From assembly GCF_015689335.1 (NCBI RefSeq), contig NZ_CP065053.1, positions 1,240,001 through 1,304,000 of the forward strand: a DNA stretch of 64,000 nt, given 5' to 3'. Positions 55,751 through 64,000 of this stretch are shown here, one piece after another. Source of the DNA: Massilia antarctica (GTDB taxonomy: Bacteria > Pseudomonadota > Gammaproteobacteria > Burkholderiales > Burkholderiaceae_D). The position numbers were made by a program, and so were the translations under genes. Position 1 is the first letter of the stretch. Each line of letters opens with the position of its first letter. The notes beneath the pieces are model-generated. The model made no database searches. It saw only the letters and a program-made list of their open reading frames with translations, and was not told the DNA's origin.

Positions 55751-57328
55751 GTGGACGCGCAGCGCCGCCTCTTCCTGCAACACGCGGGGCTGCGGGCGGC
55801 GCTGGCGGCCGGCGGCACCACCATGGCGGGCGCCCACGCGCGCGCGCCCGGCACCGACTATCCTTTCAGCCTGGGGGTCGCCTCCGGCTCTCCCTTGCCC
55901 GATTCAGTGGTGCTGTGGACCCGCATCCTGAACGACCCGTTGAACGCCGCTGCCACGCCGCCGGTCGCCTTTGCGGTGCGCTGGGAAGTGGCGCAGGACG
56001 AAGCGTTCACCCGCATCGCGGCCAAGGGTACGGCCAGCGCGCTGCCGGCGCTGGCTCACAGCGTGCACGTGGACGTGCGCGGCCTGGCGCCGGGCCGCTG
56101 GTACTGGTACCGCTTCATGCTGGGCGAGGCGGTCAGCCCGGTGGGGCGCACCCGCACCGCACCGGCCGCCGACAGCCTGCCCGCCGCGCTGACACTGGCG
56201 GTGGCGTCGTGCCAGCACTGGGAGTTCGGCAGCTACGCCGCGCACCGCCACATCGCGGCCGCAGCGCCGGACCTGGTGGCGTTTTTAGGCGACTATATCT
56301 ATGAGTGGGGACCCTACAAGTTAAGCCATCCGCAGTCGGCGCTGCGCACGTCGGAATCGTTTTCGCTGGCCGAGTACCGCGCCCGCTACGCCCAGTACAA
56401 GAGCGACGCCGACCTGCAGGGCGCACACCTGGCGGCGCCGTGGATCGTGACCTGGGACGACCACGAGGTGGCCAACGATTACGCAGCCGACCGCGACGAG
56501 CGGCTCGATCCGGCGTTTGCCCTGCGGCGCGCGGCGGCCTATCAGGCATTTTACGAACATATGCCGCTGCGCCTGGTGCTGGCGCGGCCGGGCGACTATG
56601 CCGGCATGCGCATGTTCCAGCGCTACGACTGGGGGCGGCTGGCGCGCTTTCATGTGCTGGACGACCGCCAGTACCGCGCCACGCATGCCTGCCCACCGGC
56701 TGGACGGGGCGGTTCGAGTTCGGTCACGCGCGCCTGCGCGGCCCTGCGCGACTCGCGCCGTTCGATGCTGGGCGGCGAGCAGGAAGCCTGGCTGGCCGAG
56801 GGCTTGAGCACATCGAAGGCGCGCTGGAACCTGATCGCGCAGCAAACGCCGATGGCGCAATCGACCCAGGTGCCGATCGTGAAACCGGGCGACGGGCGCT
56901 TCTGGAATGACGGGTGGGATGGGTATCCGCTGGCGCGCCGGCGCCTGTTCGATACCTTGGGCAAAAGCGGGGCGGCCAATCCGGTGGTGCTGGCGGGGGA
57001 CGTGCACACGTTTTACGCGTCGGATTTGCAGAATGACTTCAACCGGCCCGCGTCGAAAAACAATCCGGTCATCGCGACCGAGTTTTGCGGCACGTCGGTG
57101 ACGTCAAGCTCGCGCCCGCAGGCGCGCACCCTGCAATACCTGGAGATGAACCGGCACGTGAAGTATGGCCGCAGCGACAAGCGCGGGTTCATGCTGATGG
57201 AGGTGACGCCGGCGAAGACCACGACCACCTTCGTCGGGCTCGATGATGTGCGCAACGCGCAGTCGGGGAAGGCGACCTTGGCGGCGTTTGAAGTCGCCAG
57301 CGGCAAGCCGGGAGCGCGTCAGATATAA
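55751..57328 (+). CDS. phoD: Tat-exported PhoD-type alkaline phosphatase
   Basis: The product has 525 residues from GTG 55751, directly after the thioesterase stop. The N-terminus MDAQRRLFLQHAGLRAALAAGG carries a twin-arginine motif. The metallophosphatase core has FLGDYIYEWG, WDDHEVANDY, LDDRQYR and VVLAGDVHTFYAS. PhoD enzymes hydrolyse phosphomonoesters and diesters outside the cytoplasm with Ca/Fe. Pho-box control was not examined in detail. Confidence 0.92.
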   Translation: MDAQRRLFLQHAGLRAALAAGGTTMAGAHARAPGTDYPFSLGVASGSPLPDSVVLWTRILNDPLNAAATPPVAFAVRWEVAQDEAFTRIAAKGTASALPALAHSVHVDVRGLAPGRWYWYRFMLGEAVSPVGRTRTAPAADSLPAALTLAVASCQHWEFGSYAAHRHIAAAAPDLVAFLGDYIYEWGPYKLSHPQSALRTSESFSLAEYRARYAQYKSDADLQGAHLAAPWIVTWDDHEVANDYAADRDERLDPAFALRRAAAYQAFYEHMPLRLVLARPGDYAGMRMFQRYDWGRLARFHVLDDRQYRATHACPPAGRGGSSSVTRACAALRDSRRSMLGGEQEAWLAEGLSTSKARWNLIAQQTPMAQSTQVPIVKPGDGRFWNDGWDGYPLARRRLFDTLGKSGAANPVVLAGDVHTFYASDLQNDFNRPASKNNPVIATEFCGTSVTSSSRPQARTLQYLEMNRHVKYGRSDKRGFMLMEVTPAKTTTTFVGLDDVRNAQSGKATLAAFEVASGKPGARQI

Positions 57329-57347
57329 CCGGAACCTTCAGAACCGA

Positions 57348-57368
57348 CTTCCTGCCACTGGCAGGAAG
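57348..57368. terminator. 9-bp hairpin between convergent phoD and fadD genes
   Basis: CTTCCTGCC (57348-57356) pairs perfectly with GGCAGGAAG (57360-57368) over 3 bases. It has no T-run, so it is probably a weak bidirectional terminator. Confidence 0.55.
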
Positions 57369-57408
57369 GACGGAGCTGAGGGAAGCGGGTCCAGTTGCGG
57401 ACGGCGGG

Positions 57409-59097
57409 TTAAGCGGCTGCGGCAGGCACCGGCTCGCGCAGTTCACGGCGCAGGATCTTGCCGACGTTGGTCTTGGGCAGCTCGGTGCGGAACTCGATGT
57501 ACTTCGGCTTTTTGTAGGCCGTGAGCTGCTCCTTGCAGAATTCGAGCAGGTCTTCGGCGGTCAGGTTCGGGTCCTTGCGCACCACGAACAGCTTGACCGC
57601 TTCGCCCGAATTATGGTCCGGCACACCGATGCACGCGCATTCGAGCACGCCGGGATGCGACGAGATCACGCTTTCGATTTCATTCGGATAGACGTTAAAG
57701 CCCGATACCAGGATCATGTCCTTCTTGCGGTCCACGATTTTCGTGTAGCCACGCTCGTCCATGATGCCGATGTCGCCGGTCTTGAAGAAGCCGTCGGCCG
57801 TCATCGACTTGGCGGTTTCGTCGTCGCGCTTCCAGTAGCCGGCCATGACCTGCGGGCCGCGGATGCCGATTTCGCCGCGCTCGCCCAGCGCAACATGGTT
57901 GCCGTCGTCGTCGAGGATGGCGATGTCGGTCGATGGATACGGCAGGCCGATCGAGCCGGTGAATTCCTTGATGTCGCAGCGGTTGGCGGTGGCCACCGGC
58001 GACGTTTCGGACATGCCGTAGCCTTCGATGATCGGGGTGCCGGTCAGCTTGAGCCAGCGGTCGGCCACGGACTGCTGCACCGACATGCCGCCGCCGTTAC
58101 AAATCCTGTAGCTGGAAAAATCGAGCTTGGCGAATTCGGCGTTGTTGAGCAGGCCGTTGTACAGGGTGTTCACGGCCGGGAAGATATTGATGCGGTATTT
58201 GCTCAACTCCTTGACGAAGCCCGGCATGTCGCGCGGGTTCGGAATGAGCAGGTTCATTCCGCCCAGGCGCGTGGACATGAGCGCGCACACGGTGAGCGAA
58301 TAGATGTGGTACAGCGGCAGCGCGCAGACGAACTGCAGCTGCTGGTCCTTCGGCAGGGTGTCGAGGGTCGGCTGCAGCCAGGCTTCGTTCTGCAGCACGT
58401 TGGCGATCACGTTCCGGTGCAGCAGGACCGCGCCTTTCGACACGCCCGTGGTGCCGCCGGTGTACTGCAGGAAGGCGATGTCGTCATGGCCCAGGGTCGC
58501 CGGCGCGAGCGCGAGGCGCGCGCCTTCGGACAGCACCTTGTTGAACGGGACCGAATCCGGCAACGAAAAGGACGGCACCAGTTTTTTGACCTTGCGCACC
58601 ACCAGGTTGACGATCATGCCTTTCAGGGGCCCGAGCAGGTCGCCCATGGTGGCCAGGATGACGTGCTTGACCTGGGTCTTGGCCAGCACTTCCTGCACGG
58701 TGTGGGCGAAGTTTTCCAGCACGATGATGGCTTCGGCGCCCGAGTCGATCATCTGGTGCTGCAGCTCGCGCGGGGTGTAGAGCGGGTTGACGTTGACGAT
58801 CACGTAGCCGGCGCGCAGCACGGCGGCCATGGCTACCGGATACTGCAGCACGTTGGGCAGCATGATCGCCACGCGCGCGCCGGGTTTCAGGCCGCGGCTT
58901 TGCAGCCAGGCGCCCATCTGCGCCGACATGCGGTCCAGCTCGGCGTAGGTGATGGACTTGTCCATGCAAACGTAGGCCTTGCGGTCGGCATACTTGCGGA
59001 ATGCTTCCTCCAGCAGGTGGGTCAGCGAGCGGTATTGCGTGTAATCGATCTCCGCGGGTACGCCCTGCTGGTACGACTTGAGCCAAAACTTGTCCAT
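57409..59097 (-). CDS. fadD: long-chain fatty acid-CoA ligase, copy 1
   Basis: The product has 562 residues. The AMP-binding motif LQYTGGTTGVSKGAVLLH, YGMSETSPVA, KTGDIGIMDERGYTKIVDRKKDMILVSGFNVYPNEIE and the C-terminal PKTNVGKILRREL are typical of FadD. It activates fatty acids with ATP and CoA on the inner membrane face. It is a close paralogue of the next gene upstream (both begin MDK-WLKSY and share most motifs), evidently a tandem duplication. Confidence 0.95.
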   Translation of the reverse strand: MDKFWLKSYQQGVPAEIDYTQYRSLTHLLEEAFRKYADRKAYVCMDKSITYAELDRMSAQMGAWLQSRGLKPGARVAIMLPNVLQYPVAMAAVLRAGYVIVNVNPLYTPRELQHQMIDSGAEAIIVLENFAHTVQEVLAKTQVKHVILATMGDLLGPLKGMIVNLVVRKVKKLVPSFSLPDSVPFNKVLSEGARLALAPATLGHDDIAFLQYTGGTTGVSKGAVLLHRNVIANVLQNEAWLQPTLDTLPKDQQLQFVCALPLYHIYSLTVCALMSTRLGGMNLLIPNPRDMPGFVKELSKYRINIFPAVNTLYNGLLNNAEFAKLDFSSYRICNGGGMSVQQSVADRWLKLTGTPIIEGYGMSETSPVATANRCDIKEFTGSIGLPYPSTDIAILDDDGNHVALGERGEIGIRGPQVMAGYWKRDDETAKSMTADGFFKTGDIGIMDERGYTKIVDRKKDMILVSGFNVYPNEIESVISSHPGVLECACIGVPDHNSGEAVKLFVVRKDPNLTAEDLLEFCKEQLTAYKKPKYIEFRTELPKTNVGKILRRELREPVPAAAA

Positions 59098-59133
59098 CTA
59101 TGCCTCGTCTGTTAACTATGACTGTGAATGCAA

Positions 59134-59155
59134 ACGACCGCCCGCAGGCGGTCGT
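59134..59155 (-). terminator. 9-bp stem-loop between the two fadD genes
   Basis: ACGACCGCC (59134-59142) pairs with GGCGGTCGT (59147-59155) over 4 bases; on the minus strand TTTGCATT follows. It may separate or attenuate transcription between the paralogues. Confidence 0.55.
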
Positions 59156-59208
59156 GCCGCTAAATCAGCGAATATGCTTTTTGCCTGATGCGATACGGCG
59201 GGCAGCGC

Positions 59209-60891
59209 TTACGCCGCCTTCTTTTCGTCGCGCAGCACGCGGCGCAGGATTTTGCCGACGTTGGTTTTCGGAAGCTCGCTGCGGAATTCGATGTACTTCG
59301 GCTTTTTATAGCCGGTGAATTCCTGTTTGCAGTAAGCCATCAATTGTTCCACCGTCAGGGTCGGGTCTTTCCGCACCACGAAGACCTTGACCGCCTCGCC
59401 GGAATGCTCGTCCGGCACGCCGATACAGGCGCATTCGAGCACACCAGGGTGTTTGGCGATGACTTCTTCGAGCTCGTTGGGGTACACATTGAAGCCCGAG
59501 ACCAGGATCATATCCTTTTTGCGGTCCACGATTTTTACGAATCCGTGCTCGTCCATCACGCCGACGTCGCCGGATTTGAAGAATCCGTCGGCCGTCATGA
59601 CCTTGGCCGTTTCATCCGGACGGTTCCAGTAGCCGGCCATGACCTGCGGACCGCGGATCGCGATTTCGCCCGGCTGGCCCTGGGCCACCGGCTTGCCGTC
59701 ATCGTCGAGGATCGCAATGTCGGTCGATGGCACCGGCATGCCGATGTGGCCCGTGAATTCGGTCAGGTCGGAACGGTTGCAGGTGGCGACCGGTGACGTT
59801 TCGGACAAGCCGTAGCCTTCGATGATGCAGGTGCCGGTGGCCTTTTTCCATTTGTCGTTGACGATCTGCTGGGTGGCCATGCCGCCGCCGTTGGAAATCT
59901 TCAGGCCCGAGAAATCGACCTTGGTGAAATCGGGATGGTTGAGCAGCGCGTTATACAGGGTATTGACCGCCGGGAGCATGTTGATCTTGTATTTGCACAA
60001 TTCCTTGATAAAGCCGCCGATATCGCGCGGATTGGGAATCAGGATATTCAGGGCGCCGACCCGCATGCCCCACATCGCGCAACAGGTCAGCGCAAAGATA
60101 TGGTACAGCGGCAGCGCGCACACAATCACCACCTGCTCGACCACGGGCGCCTTGAGCAGCGCCGGTTGCGACCAGGCTTCGCTTTGCAGCACGTTGGCGA
60201 TGATGTTGCGGTGGGTCAGGGTCGCGCCCTTGGACACGCCCGTGGTGCCGCCCGTGTATTGCAGGAAGGCGACGTCCGCGGAACTGGCCTTGACCGGCGT
60301 AAATGTCATTTTCTCGCCTTGCGCGAGCACATCCTTGAAGCGCACGGCGTTGGGCAGCGAAAACGCCGGCACCATTTTCTTGATGTTGCGCACCACAAAA
60401 TTGACGAGCATGCCCTTGGCGCCGCCCAGCAATTCGCCCATGCTGGCCACGACGATGTGCTTGACCGGGGTCTTAGTGAGGACTTGTTCGAGCGTATGGG
60501 CAAAATTTTCCAGGACGACAATCGCTTCGCTGCCCGAATCGGTGAGCTGGTGCTCCAGTTCGCGCGGCGTGTACAGCGGGTTGACGTTGACCACGGTGTA
60601 GCCGGCGCGCAGGATGGCGGCGATGGCGATCGGGTATTGCAGCACGTTGGGCATCATCACCGCCACGCGCGCCCCCTTGGACAGGCCGCGGCTCTGGAGC
60701 CAGGCCGCCATGCGTGTCGAATACTGGTCGAGCTCGCCGTAGGTGAGGAATTTATCCATGCACACGTAGGCATTGCGCGTCGCGAATTTCTGGAAAGATT
60801 CTTCCAGTAATTGAACTAGCGAGCCGTACTGGTCGGGATCGATCTCCGCAGGGACGTTGCCGGGATAGGATTTCAGCCAAATCTTGTCCAT
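59209..60891 (-). CDS. fadD: long-chain fatty acid-CoA ligase, copy 2
   Basis: The product has 560 residues from ATG 60891 (MDKIWLKSYPGNVPAEID). The same adenylation motifs as copy 1 are present: LQYTGGTTGVSKGATLTH, GYGLSETSPVA, IVDRKKDMILVSGFNVYPNELEE and PKTNVGKILRRVL. Differences cluster in the middle (for example WSQPALLKAPVVEQVV), so substrate preference may differ. The frame extends upstream of 60891, but that part is not homologous and is rejected. Confidence 0.95.
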   Translation of the reverse strand: MDKIWLKSYPGNVPAEIDPDQYGSLVQLLEESFQKFATRNAYVCMDKFLTYGELDQYSTRMAAWLQSRGLSKGARVAVMMPNVLQYPIAIAAILRAGYTVVNVNPLYTPRELEHQLTDSGSEAIVVLENFAHTLEQVLTKTPVKHIVVASMGELLGGAKGMLVNFVVRNIKKMVPAFSLPNAVRFKDVLAQGEKMTFTPVKASSADVAFLQYTGGTTGVSKGATLTHRNIIANVLQSEAWSQPALLKAPVVEQVVIVCALPLYHIFALTCCAMWGMRVGALNILIPNPRDIGGFIKELCKYKINMLPAVNTLYNALLNHPDFTKVDFSGLKISNGGGMATQQIVNDKWKKATGTCIIEGYGLSETSPVATCNRSDLTEFTGHIGMPVPSTDIAILDDDGKPVAQGQPGEIAIRGPQVMAGYWNRPDETAKVMTADGFFKSGDVGVMDEHGFVKIVDRKKDMILVSGFNVYPNELEEVIAKHPGVLECACIGVPDEHSGEAVKVFVVRKDPTLTVEQLMAYCKQEFTGYKKPKYIEFRSELPKTNVGKILRRVLRDEKKAA

Positions 60892-61131
60892 CGTGTGCCT
60901 CTGTCTCAGAATATTATCGTTATATGGATTCGGCGCACATTGCCGACCAGTATTTTTTTCGCTCAAAAAAAATAAACCGAGCGTGCGCTTTATTACGCTG
61001 TCTGTGATGCTATCGGGCGATGCGCTCCGATGCAAGCGCTTTTGCTGCTATTTCAGACAGGCTTGATGCACGCTATTTTTGGTGCGGTGCCGCAACACCC
61101 ATTGGTATGGAAGAAAACCGGCGGCTGCCGT
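60892..61131. other. 240-bp region with no gene, upstream of fadD copy 2
   Basis: No supportable reading frame is present. The part next to the fadD start is AT-rich and must hold its promoter; no clear FadR- or PsrA-type palindrome was recognised by eye. The other side follows the lipoprotein aminopeptidase stop. Confidence 0.6.
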
Positions 61132-62190
61132 TCAGGCGCCGGCAAGCGCTTTCAGGCGGCGGTGGCGCTCTTCACGGTCGAGCTCCGCCAGGGCTTTGGC
61201 GGCGGCGTAGAAACGGGGAAACGTCTTTTCGCGGGCCAGCAGCGCGCGGAAAGCGGGAATGAAATCGTTGTAGGTGGCGATCGAGGCCAGATGGGCATTG
61301 GACAGCGGTTCGGCGAAGAAACGGTCGTAGCCCGTGTAGCCGCCCCAGCTGGCCTTGAGCAGCTGGTAGTCGTCCTGCAACTGCTTGAACAGGCGGACCT
61401 TGGCGGCGCGCTTTTCCGCGATGCTGATTTTGGAGGCGTAGCTTGTTGCCAGCGCATCGCGACAGCCCAGCAGCAATGCCAGGAATTGTTTCTTGCGCGC
61501 CGAAATCTTGAGGTAATTGTCGCGCATGACTTCATTGCCGTAACCGCTGAGCCAGCGCTCGACACCGGCCTCTTCCACCGTGCTGGCGAAGGATTCGTTA
61601 AATTGCGAGTCGCCCGCCACGTACACCACCTGGTGCGACAGTTCGTGGAAGATCAGGCGTGCCAGTTCGGCGTCCGGGTAGTGGATGAAGGTCGACAGCA
61701 GCGGGTCGTTAAACCAGCCCAGGGTGGAATAGGCCGGCACGCCGCCGACCGAGACATCGTTGCCTTCGGCGCGCAATTCACGCGCGTAGTCGACGGCATC
61801 GTCCTTGCTGTAATAGCCGCGGTAGCTGACGCAACCGGCCACCGGAAAGCACCACTGGATGGGTTTGAGCGACAGTTCGGGCGCGGCCACCACATTCCAC
61901 AGGACGAAAGGCCGGGTCAGGGCCGCGTAATTCTTGTAGCTGTTGTTGTCGGGCAGGCCCAGTTCCTTGATGGCGAAGGTGCGGATCTGGCGCGCCGTGG
62001 CCAAGCGCACGCGCAATTTGGCGTCGGTGGCCTGGTCATTGAGCCAGTCATCGATGGGGCGCGCATCGGAAAGCAGGGTCAGCTGGCCCTGGGCGGCCTG
62101 GCGGTAATAGTTCAGACTGGAACAACTGGCCAGCAGCAACGCTGCCGTGCCCACCATCAGGCCGTTCCGGGCCCGTCTGCTCAGTTTCAT
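61132..62190 (-). CDS. putative zinc aminopeptidase lipoprotein (PF10023 family)
   Basis: The product has 352 residues. The signal peptide ends in a lipobox (ALLLASC), so it is a lipoprotein. The family hallmarks are VPAYSTLGWFNDPLLSTFI and the zinc site LIFHELSHQVVYV with downstream Glu in FNESFASTVEEAGVERWL. The family is annotated as predicted aminopeptidase; activity has not, to my knowledge, been defined well. It begins 19 bp after the oxidoreductase gene and is likely in the same operon. Confidence 0.88.
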   Translation of the reverse strand: MKLSRRARNGLMVGTAALLLASCSSLNYYRQAAQGQLTLLSDARPIDDWLNDQATDAKLRVRLATARQIRTFAIKELGLPDNNSYKNYAALTRPFVLWNVVAAPELSLKPIQWCFPVAGCVSYRGYYSKDDAVDYARELRAEGNDVSVGGVPAYSTLGWFNDPLLSTFIHYPDAELARLIFHELSHQVVYVAGDSQFNESFASTVEEAGVERWLSGYGNEVMRDNYLKISARKKQFLALLLGCRDALATSYASKISIAEKRAAKVRLFKQLQDDYQLLKASWGGYTGYDRFFAEPLSNAHLASIATYNDFIPAFRALLAREKTFPRFYAAAKALAELDREERHRRLKALAGA

Positions 62191-62209
62191 CCTGCACCCC
62201 CTTGGGATT

Positions 62210-64000
62210 CTAGGCCGCCAGTTTTTCCACCTGGACCAAGGTATCGTAAAACGTCGGCGCGCGCCCCATGTCGGTCAGGCGCTGGCTGGTCACTTCATTG
62301 GCGTTCTTGCCATCGCTGGACAGTTTCTTCCACCATACCGACAGGCCCACCACCAGGCCGGCGCGCGCTTTCGGCGTGACCCGCGCGCGCGCGACAAACG
62401 AGCCGCGGTCGTTGAAGATGCGCACCATCTGGCCATGCCCGATGCCACGTGCGGCGCTATCGTCGGGATGGATGTCGAGGTGCGGTTCGCCTTCGGTCGC
62501 GCGCAGGCTGGTCACATTGACGAAGGTCGAGTTCAGGAAATTGCGCGCCGGCGGGGAAATCATGGCCAGCGGATATTTTGCCGCCAATGCCGGGTTGCTG
62601 GCCACCGATTCGTAGGGTGGAATGTGGGTCGGCAGCGGGTCGAGCCCATCGGCGAGCATGCTGGCCGAATAGAATTCGCACTTGCCCGATGGCGTGGGAA
62701 AACCGCCTTCGGCAAACGGCGCGTCCGGCATGGCCAGCTTTTGCCAGCCCTTGCGCTTGAGCGAATCCCAGTCGAAATGGATGGCGCGCGGATGGCTGGC
62801 ATCGAACGATTGGGCGGCCAACTGGTCGTCGGTTTCCTGGAAGCAGGGGTCGGTAAAGCCCATGCGCGCCGCCAGCAGACGGAAGATTTCCGTGTTGGGC
62901 TTGGCTTCGCCCAGGGGGGCGATGGCGGCGTTGTTGGCCATCATGTACAGGTGGCCGTAAGCATTGTGGGCGTCCACGTGTTCCAGTTGCGTGGTGGCGG
63001 GCAAGAGGATGTCGGCGTAGTCGGCACTGTCGGTCTGGAAATGTTCGAGCACGACGGTAAACAAGTCCTCGCGCGCGAAGCCTTGCATCACCTTGTCGGA
63101 ATCGGGGGCGATGGCCAGTGGGTTGGCGTTGTAGACGATCACGGCCTCGATTTTCGGGCCGAAGGCGGGCGAGGTGTCGCGCAGCAAGTCGTCGCCGATG
63201 GTGGTCATATTGATGGTGCGCACGCTCTGCTTGAGCAAGTCCGGGCGCTGCAGCTTTGACTTGTTGACCGGGAACGAGCCCGAGGCCGACAGCTGCACCC
63301 CGCCGGCAGGGTGGCGCCAGGCGCCGACCAGGGCCGGCAGGCAGGTGATGTTGCGCACAGCCATGCCGCCGCCGCGCACGCGCTGCACCCCGTAATTGGT
63401 GCGGATGGCGACCGGTTCGCCGCGCCGCGCCGTGTCGCCATATTCGCGCGCCAGGTTTTCCACTTCCTCGGCCGAAATGCCGCAAGTCTCGGCGACCCGC
63501 TGCGGCGGCCACTCGGCGGCGCGTTCTTTCAGTTGCTCGTAGCCCAGAGTGTAGCGGGCGATGTAATCCTCGTCGACCAAGTTGTCGCGGATCAGCACAT
63601 GCATGAGGCCCAGCGCCAGCGCGGCATCCGTGCCGGGCAGCAGGGCAATGTGCTGGTGGCACTTTTCGGCCGTCAGGGAACGGTAGGGATCGATCGCGAT
63701 GAGGCGCGCGCCCTTGCGCTTGGCTTCCTGGACACGCATCCAGAAATGCAGGTTGGAGGCGATCGGGTTGCCGCCCCAGATGATGATCAGTTTGGCATCC
63801 TGGAATTGCTCGACATCGGTGCCGATGGTGGCGCCGATGGTGTATTTGTAGCCGGTAAAGCCCGCCGTGGCGCAGATGGTGCGGTCGAGCAAGGACGCGC
63901 CGAGGTGGTGGAAAAAGCGCGCCGACATCGAGTCGCCCTGCACCAAGCCCATGGTGCCGGCGTAGCTGTAGGGCAGGATGGCTTGGGGAGCGCGCGCGGC
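62210..64000 (-). CDS. molybdopterin-dependent oxidoreductase, 5' end outside window
   Basis: The frame is open to the right edge; about 596 C-terminal residues are visible, so the iron-sulfur and first Mo-binding parts lie outside. Recognisable segments are IIIWGGNPIASNLHFWMRVQEAKRKGARLIAIDPYRSLTA, LLPGTDAALALGLMHVLI, GGGMAVRNITCLPALVGAWRHPAGG and the C-terminal molydopterin dinucleotide-binding barrel with LDIHPDDSAARGIGHGQMVRIFNDRG. It belongs to the DMSO reductase superfamily (formate dehydrogenase/assimilatory reductase-like). Substrate unknown. Confidence 0.9.
   Translation of the reverse strand, partial: AARAPQAILPYSYAGTMGLVQGDSMSARFFHHLGASLLDRTICATAGFTGYKYTIGATIGTDVEQFQDAKLIIIWGGNPIASNLHFWMRVQEAKRKGARLIAIDPYRSLTAEKCHQHIALLPGTDAALALGLMHVLIRDNLVDEDYIARYTLGYEQLKERAAEWPPQRVAETCGISAEEVENLAREYGDTARRGEPVAIRTNYGVQRVRGGGMAVRNITCLPALVGAWRHPAGGVQLSASGSFPVNKSKLQRPDLLKQSVRTINMTTIGDDLLRDTSPAFGPKIEAVIVYNANPLAIAPDSDKVMQGFAREDLFTVVLEHFQTDSADYADILLPATTQLEHVDAHNAYGHLYMMANNAAIAPLGEAKPNTEIFRLLAARMGFTDPCFQETDDQLAAQSFDASHPRAIHFDWDSLKRKGWQKLAMPDAPFAEGGFPTPSGKCEFYSASMLADGLDPLPTHIPPYESVASNPALAAKYPLAMISPPARNFLNSTFVNVTSLRATEGEPHLDIHPDDSAARGIGHGQMVRIFNDRGSFVARARVTPKARAGLVVGLSVWWKKLSSDGKNANEVTSQRLTDMGRAPTFYDTLVQVEKLAA

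Overview
The window is GC-rich bacterial chromosome, most likely from the Oxalobacteraceae (Massilia/Telluria/Duganella/Janthinobacterium type, Betaproteobacteria). The basis is the base composition, the queA-tgt-yajC-secD-secF order, a PEP-CTERM protein, NsrR/Hmp, a two-subunit arginine succinyltransferase pathway and short GC-rich palindromic repeats between genes. No search was run, so the genus is inference. Coding density is high and most genes are ordinary. I see no rRNA, tRNA or CRISPR array.

Layout. 0-2.7 kb: a PpiC-type isomerase cut by the window edge, a membrane-anchored partner, and a secreted phospholipase C/P1-nuclease-like protein. 2.7-6.8 kb: a visibly AT-richer, decaying island. 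It holds a secreted HExxH peptidase followed by a broken HlyD-type adaptor gene. A 207-bp MITE-like element with Tn5-like ends and a 9-bp target duplication interrupts the adaptor gene. Beside it lies an IS4/IS50-type insertion sequence with Tn5-OE-like 19-bp ends and a nonsense codon in its transposase. 6.8-15 kb: an amino-acid permease, a DUF2167 protein, nsrR-hmp with NsrR-type boxes, a PEP-CTERM gene cluster and an old-yellow-enzyme reductase.

14.5-27.9 kb (minus strand): a complete arginine succinyltransferase pathway, astC-aruF-aruG-astD-astB-[NAD-glutamate dehydrogenase]-astE, with an ArgR-like AraC/DJ-1 regulator upstream. Arginine is converted to glutamate, and the very large dehydrogenase placed before astE would deaminate that glutamate to 2-oxoglutarate. 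28-31 kb: a MarR regulator with a small partner protein, an HDOD protein, a candidate small RNA and a LacI regulator. 31-35 kb: a GH94-type phosphorylase and a GPH-family sugar symporter behind a perfect 16-bp LacI-type operator.

35-48 kb: a GST, a WYL regulator, queA-tgt-yajC-secDF, recG, a LysE exporter, a Gfo/Idh/MocA oxidoreductase, a DUF3025 protein and pyrC. 48-53 kb: a lone RHH-type antitoxin, a lone glutamate/aspartate-type ABC ATPase, a dicarboxylate/amino-acid symporter, an exported amidohydrolase and a periplasmic asparaginase, which together look suited to scavenging Asn/Asp/Glu. 53-64 kb: an Atm1-type ABC exporter, an acyl-CoA thioesterase, a Tat-exported PhoD phosphatase, two tandem fadD paralogues, a lipoprotein aminopeptidase, and a molybdopterin oxidoreductase that runs off the right edge.

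The points most worth a second look are the decayed export island with its MITE/IS pair, the 170-bp element with 22-bp perfect terminal repeats at 26.7 kb, the unexplained minus-strand terminator (possible sRNA) at 29.9 kb, and the arginine operon that carries its own glutamate dehydrogenase.
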